From Turnera subulata (lineage: Eukaryota; Streptophyta; Magnoliopsida; Malpighiales; Passifloraceae): DNA of 64,000 nucleotides. A program made the position numbers and the translations under genes. Of the stretch, positions 1-9,519 are shown piece by piece (position 1 is the stretch's first letter; each line of letters begins with the position of its first letter). Under the pieces are notes generated by a model. The model ran no database searches and was not told the origin of the DNA. It saw only the letters and a list, made by a program, of their open reading frames with translations. The stretch lies in assembly GCA_028386065.3 (NCBI GenBank), contig JAKUCV010003350.1:1-64000 (forward strand). The letters run 5' to 3'.

Positions 1-233
1 ACTGCCACATACATTCGCACAACATAACAACTTCAAGTCAGCATGTGCTTCATCAGACAATTTAAGAATATCAAACAAAGCTAAATCGAGACACATTCCA
101 AACGAGAGCCCCTTTGTTCTTCAGGCAATATGCCCACAAGGCCAAACAGAAACCGCATCTTCAAAGATAATTAAGCGATGGTATGACAAGTAAACCTAAC
201 ACAAATGTGAATCACTGCCATAAGATAACTCAC

Positions 234-986
234 CGTGGCAGCACGCCTTTCGCTGAAGTATTTACACTTCTGCAATTCCTTATAGAGCTCACCTTTAGCC
301 GCATACTCCAATATCAAATAGACCCGTTTCTGCAAGAATCACACAATTAAAACACACCACATCAAATCTCAATTTCCAGGCATTTTCAATCATCAATGAG
401 CACAGGTACCCCCATGATAATTACCTGATCATAAAAGTAACCATAAAGCCGCAAGATATTCGGGTGCCGTAAATGGCTCTGAATCTCTACTTCCCGTCGG
501 AGTTGGTGCTCAACCTGAGACTGCTGCAACTGGCTCTTGAACAACACCTTGAGAGCCACAATGTGGTTGCTCTGCATTCAAATCAGACAAAAAAATCACA
601 TCCAATGCAAAATTTCCCAAAAAAAAATATTCAAAACCCTAATCAGAAACAAATCAAACAAACAAACAAACAAGATCCATAAAGAAATCAAAAGGAACAA
701 GCCAACAAATAAATAAAAAAGAAGAACCCACCCGTTTTTCACGGGCCAAGTACACGTGGCCGAATTTGCCTCGCCCAAGCGGTTTTCCGATGTCGAAATC
801 GTTAAGCGTCCATCGTTTTGTCTCTGTGGTCGCTGTAACCTCCGACGAATTCTGCTGCCAAAGAATTAAAAAATGAGTAAATAATTAATCGGATCTCTCG
901 AAAACCCAGGATTTCGAGATTAAAATTATGGAGATTAATGAATTGATTACCTTCTCTTGGGGCTGGGTCTCTGCAGCAATCGCCAT
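234..986 (-). CDS. AUR1: Aurora kinase, alpha type (5' part, four exons)
   Basis: Mitotic Ser/Thr kinase; plant alpha-Auroras act on spindle microtubules and the phragmoplast and phosphorylate histone H3. Exons (minus strand) 986-951, 854-732, 571-425 and 329-234 join in phase 0 throughout and encode 134 residues. Visible: a short N-tail, the glycine loop GRGKFGHV (about residues 39-46), the catalytic lysine in VALKV (about K61), and the alphaC segment [17 protein letters not shown]. The stretch [15 protein letters not shown] matches the AUR1/AUR2 group rather than AUR3. The ATG at 986 gives the short N-terminus usual for plant Auroras. The catalytic loop, activation segment and C-lobe lie beyond the left edge; bases 1-233 are intron. 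The family assignment is firm; AUR1 versus AUR2 is not resolvable here. Confidence 0.93.
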
Positions 987-1121
987 GGAGAGGGGGAAGA
1001 GAGAGATGCAGAGGGGAAGAATTAGGGAGAGATTTGGAGGACGGAAATGGAGATTGGGGGGGCACGGACAAAAATAACTACGAAAAACGAAGGGCTTAAG
1101 TATTGTTTTAGAATCTTTTGC

Positions 1122-1153
1122 AACGGTCGAATTTTTGTACTGGCAGCCACGTG
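1122..1153 (-). promoter_or_regulatory. Candidate MSA core and G-box upstream of the Aurora gene
   Basis: AACGG, the core of the mitosis-specific activator element bound by three-repeat MYB factors, is at 1122-1126 (within CAACGGTCG). A perfect CACGTG G-box is at 1148-1153. Both lie 135-170 bp upstream of the Aurora ATG, where G2/M genes usually carry MSA elements. The match is short, so function is inference. Confidence 0.35.
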
Positions 1154-2634
1154 GCCCTATCGAAGTCAGGATCCGTTTGAAGAATTTTTTTTTCCTCTTT
1201 TTGTTTTGTTGTTTTGACAGGACGAGGAGCGTCCTCGGGAGAGGAGAGTTTTCTAGCGTCACTGGACTGTGAAGGTAGGAATTCTGGTGACAGGCTTGTG
1301 TTGGGCCTGCTAATGTGCAAGTTCTGGGCCATGGGGTCCATCATGTGATGGCATTACGAAAAGGCTCTTTTACAGCTTGTGGGCACGATGAGATGGGAAT
1401 GAGGCCCATCCATCGAGTGAGACATAGATGAGCACCATAAATATTCTCTTTTCAAACGGGTATATTATATGGGTTTTTCGCCTTAAGGGCAGCCCCTAAA
1501 AAAATAAATAAATCATCACAATTAATATATATAATTTTATAGTGACTGAGATAATTTTATTTTTGATTAATTACACAATACATATCACTCTTTATAGAAA
1601 TGTTATTTCAATCATTTGAGAATTATGCATATTAATTGTTATAATTTATTTCTTTTTTTGGGGCTTGTCATGTACTCTAAGACACAAGATATAAAAAATC
1701 TATATTATATTTGAAGCTTTATACTATTCAGCATGGAAGAAGTAACTAACAATTATCTATACTTTACATTAGCATTACCACTGCTGTGAAAATTGACGTC
1801 ATGTGCGGGTAAAAAATGGATGGGAAGAAATCAATAAACCCAACAGATTTCATCATTTTTTCTTTCGAAATACACAAAGATTATATTTTAACCGACATGT
1901 TTAGGGGGCAGAAATTCGAGGCATCTAAATCCAGATTAGTTCAATCAAACCCGCCATGAACTACACGTCACAGGCATTCATTCGGTAGCAAGCAAACAAG
2001 TGTCCACCTTCATTCGTGGTCGCATTTCTGTGAGCGTTTAAACCCAATAAGAAGTGTTTAAAACGTTAAACCAAGTGAACGATGTGTAGCTAGATTACCA
2101 CTTTAAGGATCTATCTTTTCCTCTCTCTCTCTGATCGGATCATTATCGCACACCGGAAACGGGCTAAAGGCTCAAAAGTCCAAAACAGCGAGACGTGTCA
2201 GTCAATCACCAACCCCACACACACTCCTCTCAACCAAAAAGATGCCACGCCGCACACACACAAACGCAGTCACATAACAACACATTCTCCTCCTGACTCT
2301 CTTCTCCCACTCGCATTAACCCACTATTAACAAGTCGACCCATCTTTTTTGTTTTTCTTCTGCACAATCTCTATCTAATATCTATAATCTATCTACCCCT
2401 TACCTTTACCTTAACCCTAGTACGCTTCACGAGGCGATATGGGTCTGCTTCCATATCCACCCACATCTCTTATCTCCCCTTTTTCCTTATAATACCAACA
2501 ACAAACACCTCACTCACATTCCCAACCCAAACCCCCAAATTTTGCATCAAAGCAGCCCCCCGTTGTTGCTATACCTAGCTACCTATACCCACTTATACCC
2601 ACTACCCCTGATCATCGTCTCTATCGAACAAACC
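1154..2634. promoter_or_regulatory. Divergent Aurora/oleosin spacer with oleosin promoter
   Basis: This is the 1.5 kb between two divergently read genes. No coding potential is visible. An ABRE-type ACGTGTC at 2193-2199 lies about 440 bp before the oleosin ATG, which fits abscisic-acid/seed control. A TATA-like TTATAATA is at 2487-2494, implying transcription starts near 2520 and a leader of about 110 bases that is pyrimidine- and CA-rich. The element calls rest on short motif matches. Confidence 0.4.
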
Positions 2635-3081
2635 ATGTCTGATCAATCAAGGGTACCCGTAACCCACGAGAAGGCGCCGGGCGGGTCACGCCAGGCGGTC
2701 AAGTTCTTGACGGCGGGAAGCATAGGCGCGGCGCTCTTGCTCTTGTCCGGGTTAACCCTGACCGGGACGGTCATAACCGTGGTCTTGGCTACTCCGATTC
2801 TGGTGATCTTCAGCCCGGTCTTGGTCCCCGCCGCAGTGGTGACGTTCATGGTCACCGCCGGGTTCTTCTTCGCCGGCGGGTGTGGGATAGCGTCGATAAT
2901 GACGTTACTGTGGATGTACAATTACGTGACCGGGAAGCACCCGATTGGGGCGGATAAGCTGGATTACGCGAGAGGGAAGATTGCAGAGAAGGCTAGGGAT
3001 ATGAAGGAGAGAGCTAAGGAGTACGGGCATTATGTGCAACACAGGGCGGAAGACGCCACTACTCAAACCCAAACCTCTTAA
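2635..3081 (+). CDS. Oleosin, low-molecular-weight (L) type
   Basis: Structural protein of seed (or pollen) oil bodies; it coats triacylglycerol droplets and prevents their fusion. The gene is one intronless ORF of 148 residues. In order: a hydrophilic N-tail of about 35 residues; a long hydrophobic hairpin (about residues 37-108) containing the proline knot [12 protein letters not shown], which fits PX5SPX3P; and an amphipathic basic C-tail ([20 protein letters not shown]). The C-tail lacks the insertion typical of H-type oleosins. The start at 2635 was chosen because the same frame further upstream has no ATG and encodes no oleosin-like residues. Base composition is much GC-richer than the flanks, common for oleosins. 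The stop TAA is followed closely by a second in-frame TAA-like context and a T-rich 3' UTR. Confidence 0.95.
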   Translation: MSDQSRVPVTHEKAPGGSRQAVKFLTAGSIGAALLLLSGLTLTGTVITVVLATPILVIFSPVLVPAAVVTFMVTAGFFFAGGCGIASIMTLLWMYNYVTGKHPIGADKLDYARGKIAEKARDMKERAKEYGHYVQHRAEDATTQTQTS

Positions 3082-3545
3082 TAAATGAACGAATAAGGTG
3101 ATGATGGAATGTGTTGGTGTGAGTGTTCTTATAATGGAGCTGCTGCCTGTGGTTGTCTTGGATTGTGCCATTGTGGTTGTGTGTTTGTTTACCTTTGTAA
3201 TTTGAGTTTGCTTCGGTTTTTTTTTTTTTTGGTTATTTTGCTGTCTTGATTTCTGATCTTCTGTAGCTGATTTTCTTCTCTGTTAATAAATCTACAACCT
3301 GATTTCGTTTTGGAGTTATCAATTAATTTATGTTTCGTTTTTTATCTTGTACGTGTTAACTATTGAGCATTCAAGTTATTTGTTCTTACCTTGAGCACCC
3401 GGAGAAACAGAGACGCAATGCAGGCTTTGGAGACTGGGTCTTGGATGCATTTCACGAGCCATACACTGTGACTAGTTTTTTTTTTTTTCTTGTCTTAATA
3501 AAAGACCGGAAGCAGTGAGATGTGTTATATTCTGTATTGAAAGAG

Positions 3546-3660
3546 GGGTGCAAAGGACTTCCCAGGAGGTCACCCTCCTTCCTAGTACTACTCTGGCCCA
3601 TGATATTTTTTGGGTATGTAAAAGGTTACTCTGGCCCATGATGGGAGCCGTTTAACTTGT
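3546..3660 (-). repeat. 5S rRNA-derived remnant, possibly a Cassandra TRIM relic
   Basis: Read on the minus strand, 3600-3546 matches the 3' third of plant 5S rRNA (the blocks reading GTAGTACTAGG, GGTGACCTCCTGGGAAGTCC and TTGCACCCC), with a few indels. A second partial copy of the adjoining part follows at 3625-3660, with 'ttactctggcccatgat' repeated. It is too short and damaged to be a working 5S gene. Cassandra retrotransposons carry 5S sequence in their LTRs, which is a plausible origin, but no LTR ends can be defined. Confidence 0.6.
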
Positions 3661-4692
3661 GGTTTTTATAGAGGTTCAAGGTATAGTTTTGAGATCTTTT
3701 TAATCTTATCTCAAGTTTGCAAGTGAGTTCATATTTTAATATTTCTATTATGTTTGCTCTCGTTCGATACAACAACTTTGTTTTTTTGAATGATACAACG
3801 ATATTATTTTAATCATGTGTAAAGCATGGTGAATCACCGGCGGCACATCTAATCAAAATGGATAACGAATGAAAACCGACTTGCACAAAAATAATGAAAC
3901 CGGTGTTTTATTGGTAAGGGTAGAGTTAAGGTCACTTTTACATTTTGGAGTTAAAAATCAAAATGGACACCCGACGGTGGATGGAAATCAATTGAAAAAA
4001 AAAAAAAGGAAAAAAAGGGGGAATTGGTAACTAACATTGATGTAACGCAAAACTATGGACAAAAACTGTTGCCCCCTTTGGGATATTGGAGTAGATTAAT
4101 GTTTAATAGCTTTTTTAACTCATCTTGATTTTAAATTGTTTGAAGTCACAAAAATTAATAAAGTATGTAAATGTACTGGGTGTGTTTTTAAAGGGGATGT
4201 TTGGTAGTGTGTTGCAAAAACAAATATGATTTCTCATGGACACTCTCACTCTACTTGTTTACCTTGTTTAGGTCATAAGTAATTATTATTCCTAAAAATA
4301 AATTATTGTGATTAAATTTAATAATTTTGTCTTCGATCCAGTATTATGACTAGATTACATGCTATTCGCTATCGGTTATTTAAACTTAATCATTCCATCT
4401 AACCAAACTATTTGAGTGTAAGCTACAAAATCAAAGTTTAAAGTTATACATTGACGCTCGAAATAATTTGAATTCAAGCTCGAGCTCAAAAGATTTTTAT
4501 GAGCCATGCTTGAGCCGCCTCTAGTCAAGCCAACTAGGCTCGTTTGTATCGCTACATCATATTATATAATAGGAGAACAAAATATATATTAAATCTATAT
4601 TTTTTTAGCTGTACTGTTTTTTTCATATCATGTGCTATCTCTTACTTCTCCCCCCTGCCCCTGTTTTTGTTGTGTTTGGTATGATTGTATGG
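3661..4692. other. AT-rich spacer
   Basis: The oleosin 3' flank leads into AT-rich DNA without an ORF or RNA gene. Around 4460-4540 there is a run of GAGCTC/TCGAGC-like words of the sort seen at the ends of old transposons, but no boundaries can be drawn. Confidence 0.5.
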
Positions 4693-7169
4693 AGAAATTG
4701 TGCGGTACCAGAAACGAAACGCCCCGACCCGTATTTACCGTACACAGTAAACACGTGCCGAAACTGTGATGACCCAACCAATCAAACCCAGCATACAGTG
4801 TATAAAACATAAACCCTGGCTCAACAGCCCAAAAATATAAACAACAATATGACCCTACGGCTCAACATCAATAACATCATAACCGGCCCAATGGCCCAAC
4901 AACAATAATAAACAGCACAGCGGAAGACTTAACGTCTCACAAAGACACTGTATGCAACCCATGATGCAACTAATGAATCTGAGTCCTGTCCAAGGGATGA
5001 CGCCGCAGCCTGTCTGGAATGCAATATACCTGAACAACAAATAACTCAACCTGCGGGATGAAAGCCCGCAGGTGAGGGGTGAGTCCGAAGTGCCCACCGG
5101 GTAAAACCCATAAGCAAATATACATAAACAACAACCGTAAATTCCCAAGTCACATCACCAACATCTTGAGAACCTTAAATGACACACATGTGATTCTAGA
5201 CACACTATTCCAATTTTATTATCAGGGCCCCTATCACAAGTTAAATGATGGCCGTCGCCTGGTAGTCAAGCTAGCTAGCCCGTGGACCCCGCCCTGGTAC
5301 CTCCACGTATAACTGGCACAGACAGGGAGCAGACCCCAAGCACACTCTCCCCCAGCGCCTAAATATAAAACCCAGCTTACACATTTCTCACAATCAACAA
5401 CAGTAATAGTCTTACTTATAACCATAATTCCAACCTCATCAATGATATCAACAGCAATAATAATTTCAACAACATCAACGGCAACAATTATCAATCAAAA
5501 TCATCTCAAAACAAACCATACACAGCCACAAAGTATCATACCAGCAACATCGAACACAGTAAGCAAACGGCAACTTGATATCACGGGATGTATATAAATA
5601 TTTACTTAACCTCACCTTAGCCGATTATCAAATACGGAATCCTCAACAGGTTCCAAAGCCGGTTCCACAGGATCTGCTCGATATCGACTCCTATACAACA
5701 AATAACAAATGCACACATAAGATGCACATAATAGGTATGCTATGATGCCAATACTATGAAATTACCCATCCCGGTTACACATCTTTTATTTATTATCTTT
5801 TACCGAAAATAATTTACCGTTCGTATATCCGAATATAATTTCGGTACCATACTTAAACTAAAATTCTTTTCAAAATGTATTTTCATAAAATAACTATAAT
5901 TTCCAAAATAATAATTACTATAATTTTTCCGAAAATTATAACATATGTATATATTTTCCATAATATTTCCATAGAAATTATTATACTTTCCAAGGTATAG
6001 TTTCCTACTATTATTATCTTTAGAAAACTCCATTTTTAGAAAATATAACCATATAATTTATTTCCTGATAATAAATACGAATTTATAAATACACATTTAT
6101 ATTTTCAAATTATTCTCGTATGCATATTTATTATTTATTTTCTACATCTCATATTTCCCCAAAATATTTCCAATTAAGTCATGTTTATTTTATTTTCCAA
6201 AAATTATTTAGTGTCAGGAAATAATTATTTAAACCAGATTATATTTTATTTTTTTAATTTTATGATTATTATTTTTTTATATTCCTGGACTGGGCCTGAA
6301 TGGTACTGTTCAGCCCACTACAGAGTGCCCAGAAAGGCCCATGCAGCGAGCCCAACAGTCCAAACAGCCAACCCAAACCAAGCCTAGCTCGCCCAAGCCC
6401 AAACCAAACAAAGCCCAAAATCCACATCCATTCACAAAACCCAACCCACAAAGCATCGGGTCAACCCGACCCAACACCATTCAATCGGGTCGTCACTTAC
6501 AACCACGGCTGCTCACCTTGGGGGGGGGGCCCGATGGCGGCGCGGAAGCAGAGGCAAACGAGGCGGTGTACAGCAGCGTGAGGGGAGCTCGGGGCGACGG
6601 CGACGAGGGAGAAGGAAGGACCGGCGGTCTGGGCGTCGGCTGCGGGCCTGCTCGCGACGGACAGCGATGGCGGCGCTGCAGACGAGCTCGGGAAGGAGGA
6701 GAACTCAGACGGCGCGGCTGCAGGTGGTCTCCGGTGGCGTCTGTGGTTGTTGTTGGCGTCGCGCGCGAGGTGAGGAAGAGGGGGTGGCGACAGCTCAGTG
6801 ACTTCGGTCGGCGACACACGACTGTGAGTTGCAGCAACTCCGGCGGCGAAGGTGTCCTCAGCGGCAGCAGCAAGCGGGCAGGAGGGCGAGTGGGGCGCGC
6901 GGCTGCGCGTCGGTTGAGGAAGGAAGTGATGAGAGGAGAGCGGAGGAGCTGGTGGTGGTCGACGGTGAAGGGTGGTGTTTGTGTGTGTTTGTTGGTTCGG
7001 CCGGGAAAAGGAAGAAGAAGGGGGTGGTGCAGTGATGGTTGGCGGGTGTGGTGACGGGCAGTGGGGTGGAGAGGAGAAAGGAATAAAAGGAAGCAAGGGA
7101 GAAGGGGACAGGGTGAGTCACGGGTGAGGGAAGGTGGGGCAGGCGGCGGCGTCACGGGCGGGAGGAGGA

Positions 7170-7258
7170 AGACGACAGGGAGAAGAGGAAAAAAAGAGAA
7201 AGAAAAGAGAAAAGAAAAAGAGAAAAAGAAAAGAAAAGAAGAAAAGGAAGAGGGGTGG
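7170..7258 (+). repeat. Polypurine (GA-rich) tract inside the LTR
   Basis: About 90 bases are almost purely A and G on the plus strand. This is a low-complexity asymmetric tract able in principle to form triplex DNA. No gene is implied. Confidence 0.8.
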
Positions 7259-7490
7259 GGGCAAAACCGTAATTTCCCGTCCCGAGTCCAAAAATATGAC
7301 TTGGGCTCGGAAAATCCGATTAATCCTCCTGAGCATCGACCAACTCTCGGAACTGAAAACCGAGGCTCGGTTAGTTAGGAAGACACTCCCGAGCGCGGGA
7401 AAACCCTCGGTTTCGAAAAACGACTCCCGATTTAATTTGAATTAATTACCCAAGATTAATTCAACAGTAAATCACGGTAAAACGACTTTT

Positions 7491-7528
7491 ACAGCCCGGG
7501 TAAAAATCCAAATTTTTACCCGGGCTGT
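7491..7528. repeat. Perfect 17-bp-arm palindrome at the LTR end
   Basis: ACAGCCCGGGTAAAAAT at 7491-7507 is repeated exactly as its reverse complement at 7512-7528 across a 4-base loop (ccaa). It lies a few bases inside the 5' end (minus-strand sense) of the LTR. Confidence 0.9.
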
Positions 7529-7538
7529 TACAAGAAAT

Positions 7539-9519
7539 AAATAGTTATGTATATTATGAATGACATTAAGGGCAAATCCTTTAAAATTATATTTTTTAAT
7601 CTTTTCTAAATCATAAATTATGATTTGTTACCATAAATTAAAATTATAGGGTAATTTTCAGGCTAGCCTTCCTAAATTTATTTTTTTTCTTGGACAGCAT
7701 AAATTAAAATGACCGTCACAGGAGTTTTTACATAAGGAAATTTTTTTCTTTTCTTAGGAAGTTTTTTTCTAGAAACGTGAAACATAATAAAAGCTAGCAT
7801 GCTTATCGCTTAAAAAAATGTAAAAAGTTACTTTTTAGAATTTTTCTCTACTTCAACTTATTTTTTTTTTGCGCCGGTCTTCCATAGAACTTTTTCACGA
7901 TAGCAAAAATCAAAACCACCATTAGATGAGCTTTTGAGGTATAGAAAATTTTATGGCTTAAAAGAAGTTAAAAATTACTTTTCAACGGTTTTGCCTACTT
8001 TATTTATCTTTTCTAAAAGGCTTAATTAGATATTTCACCCTTTAGTTTGGCACTTGTTTTGAAATTGGTCCAGGAATTATTTTTTCTTTGAATTTGCACA
8101 CTAATTTGACATACATATTCACCGGGCTTTAATGTTGACATGTAGATGTTGGATCAAAAAATGATAACATATGTCAAATTCTCATTTGCTCAACAATTAA
8201 AGAGAAAAATGGAAAAAGAAAAAGAAATTAAAAGAAAAAGAAATTGAGGCCATCTTATTCAACCTTTGCTTCGCCACGCGGTCTATATTCGCCAACATAT
8301 CCATGCCAAACTTGCCCAACTACAGTAACTAAATCTAGTGTATAAAGTATAGTCGAAGGCATTAGTGAAATAGAAGTAAACCCCTACGCCTATTGTCATG
8401 TAACCAGTGATACCAATTACCTCCAAGTCTTGTACAATGTTCAATAATCTTTAATTTTTTTAATATGAAAGTATAATATGCTACTATCTTTTATATCATA
8501 AAAAATATAAACCAATAACTCTTTCAAGGGAAAGGAACAATGGCAGCGAAGCAAAGCTTGAAGGCGAGAGCCTCAATTTTTTTTTCCTCAAATTTTTGTG
8601 CAAATGATAATTTGATAAGTGTTATTCTTTTGATCAAACACTTACATGTCAACACTAAACCCAATGAATATAACTTTAAGGGACAAAATCAAAGTGAACG
8701 CTAAACTTGTTTGTAAATTCGAAGAGAAAATAATTCGTAAGCCAATAGGTGCGAAACTGATACGTGAAATTTCTCATCACGCCTTTCTAAACAAATATCT
8801 CCTTCCATCCTTACAAATTTTGTTTTGTTATGTTGGTGTGCCAAGATATTTATTGCGACATTGTTTCTTTTTAGGGAAGAGTTTTATAAGCATTGGTATT
8901 TCTTTAACTACATAAATGCTTCCATCAATATTTTAAAAGCATTTATGAATTAGTATGTCTTATACATCAAAGTTATAGAAATTAAGACTTCTTTTATTTT
9001 AGCTTAATATACTTGCTTTTGCATTTTCTATTTTTCTATTTTTAATTTTTGGGAAAAATAATTTTTTGCACCTTCATAGAAAAGATATATGGAACATTCG
9101 CGAAATGACACTGTTTTTTTTTTTTTAATGCAAAGACAATAAATATTTATTAATAAGGGCTTCGGCTAGTTTCGACAAGAAAAAAAGGGTTTCAGCTAGT
9201 TATCCCATATTCCCATATAGATGTGTAGGTACTTCCCTTAACCCAGTTTTTTTTTTTTAGATGAAAAGAATAAAAAATGACAAGGAATTTGAATGAAATT
9301 TGATTTGAAACACCTATCCGAAATAAAGAGAATACCCAATAAACGGTGCGTTTTGGAATAAAAGTGACAAGGTATCAGTCGTTGCCGGAAAACTCAAACC
9401 CCCACACAGTAAAACCAAGATCCACGCAAAAACCTTAACGAGTCACCCTTAATTTAAAGAACCCGCCCAAATCCAACCCACAACCAGAAGCCGAAGAATC
9501 TGCCAAACCGCCGGAGAAA
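7539..9519. other. Intergenic spacer upstream of the CABIN1-like gene
   Basis: AT-rich DNA with many homopolymer runs and a foldback repeat at 8105-8685 (listed separately). The 8646-8915 frame has no recognisable family and overlaps one foldback arm, so it is not called. The last 150 bases should hold the promoter and 5' UTR of the next gene; no clear TATA box was identified. Confidence 0.5.
8105..8685. repeat. Imperfect foldback element (MITE-like inverted repeat)
   Basis: The block at about 8105-8190 (with 'tgttgacatgta' and 'ttggatcaaaa') recurs inverted at about 8598-8685. By eye the two 80-base arms agree at roughly three quarters of positions. They enclose about 400 bases with no ORF. 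This looks like a decayed foldback transposon or MITE; no target-site duplication was recognised. Confidence 0.5.

Larger units (their letters stand above)
4699..7532 (-). mobile_element. Solo LTR of a Ty3/gypsy-like retrotransposon, with TSD
   Basis: On the minus strand the 2,834-bp unit begins TGTAACAGCCCGGG and ends in CA, giving TG...CA termini. It is flanked by the same six bases, agaaat, at 4693-4698 and 7533-7538. It has no protease, reverse transcriptase or integrase, no primer-binding site and no second LTR, so a solo LTR left by LTR-LTR recombination is the simplest reading. The TGTAACA-plus-C-run start is typical of long Tekay/Del-type chromovirus LTRs. The 6500-7260 part is GC-rich and low in complexity and opens long proline/arginine-rich frames on both strands; I treat these as chance. 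A non-autonomous element without internal LTRs is the alternative. Confidence 0.78.

Noticed and set aside
2542..2634. N-terminal extension of the oleosin frame
   Set aside because: It opens only with TTG and its translation is unlike any oleosin; the ATG at 2635 gives the normal N-terminus.
6341..7155. Long open frames on both strands (up to 237 residues, Pro/Arg/Gly-rich)
   Set aside because: They overlap each other inside the GC-rich low-complexity part of the solo LTR, have no domain, and composition alone explains the lack of stops.
8646..8915. 89-residue plus-strand frame
   Set aside because: No family features, AT-rich, and it overlaps one arm of the foldback repeat.
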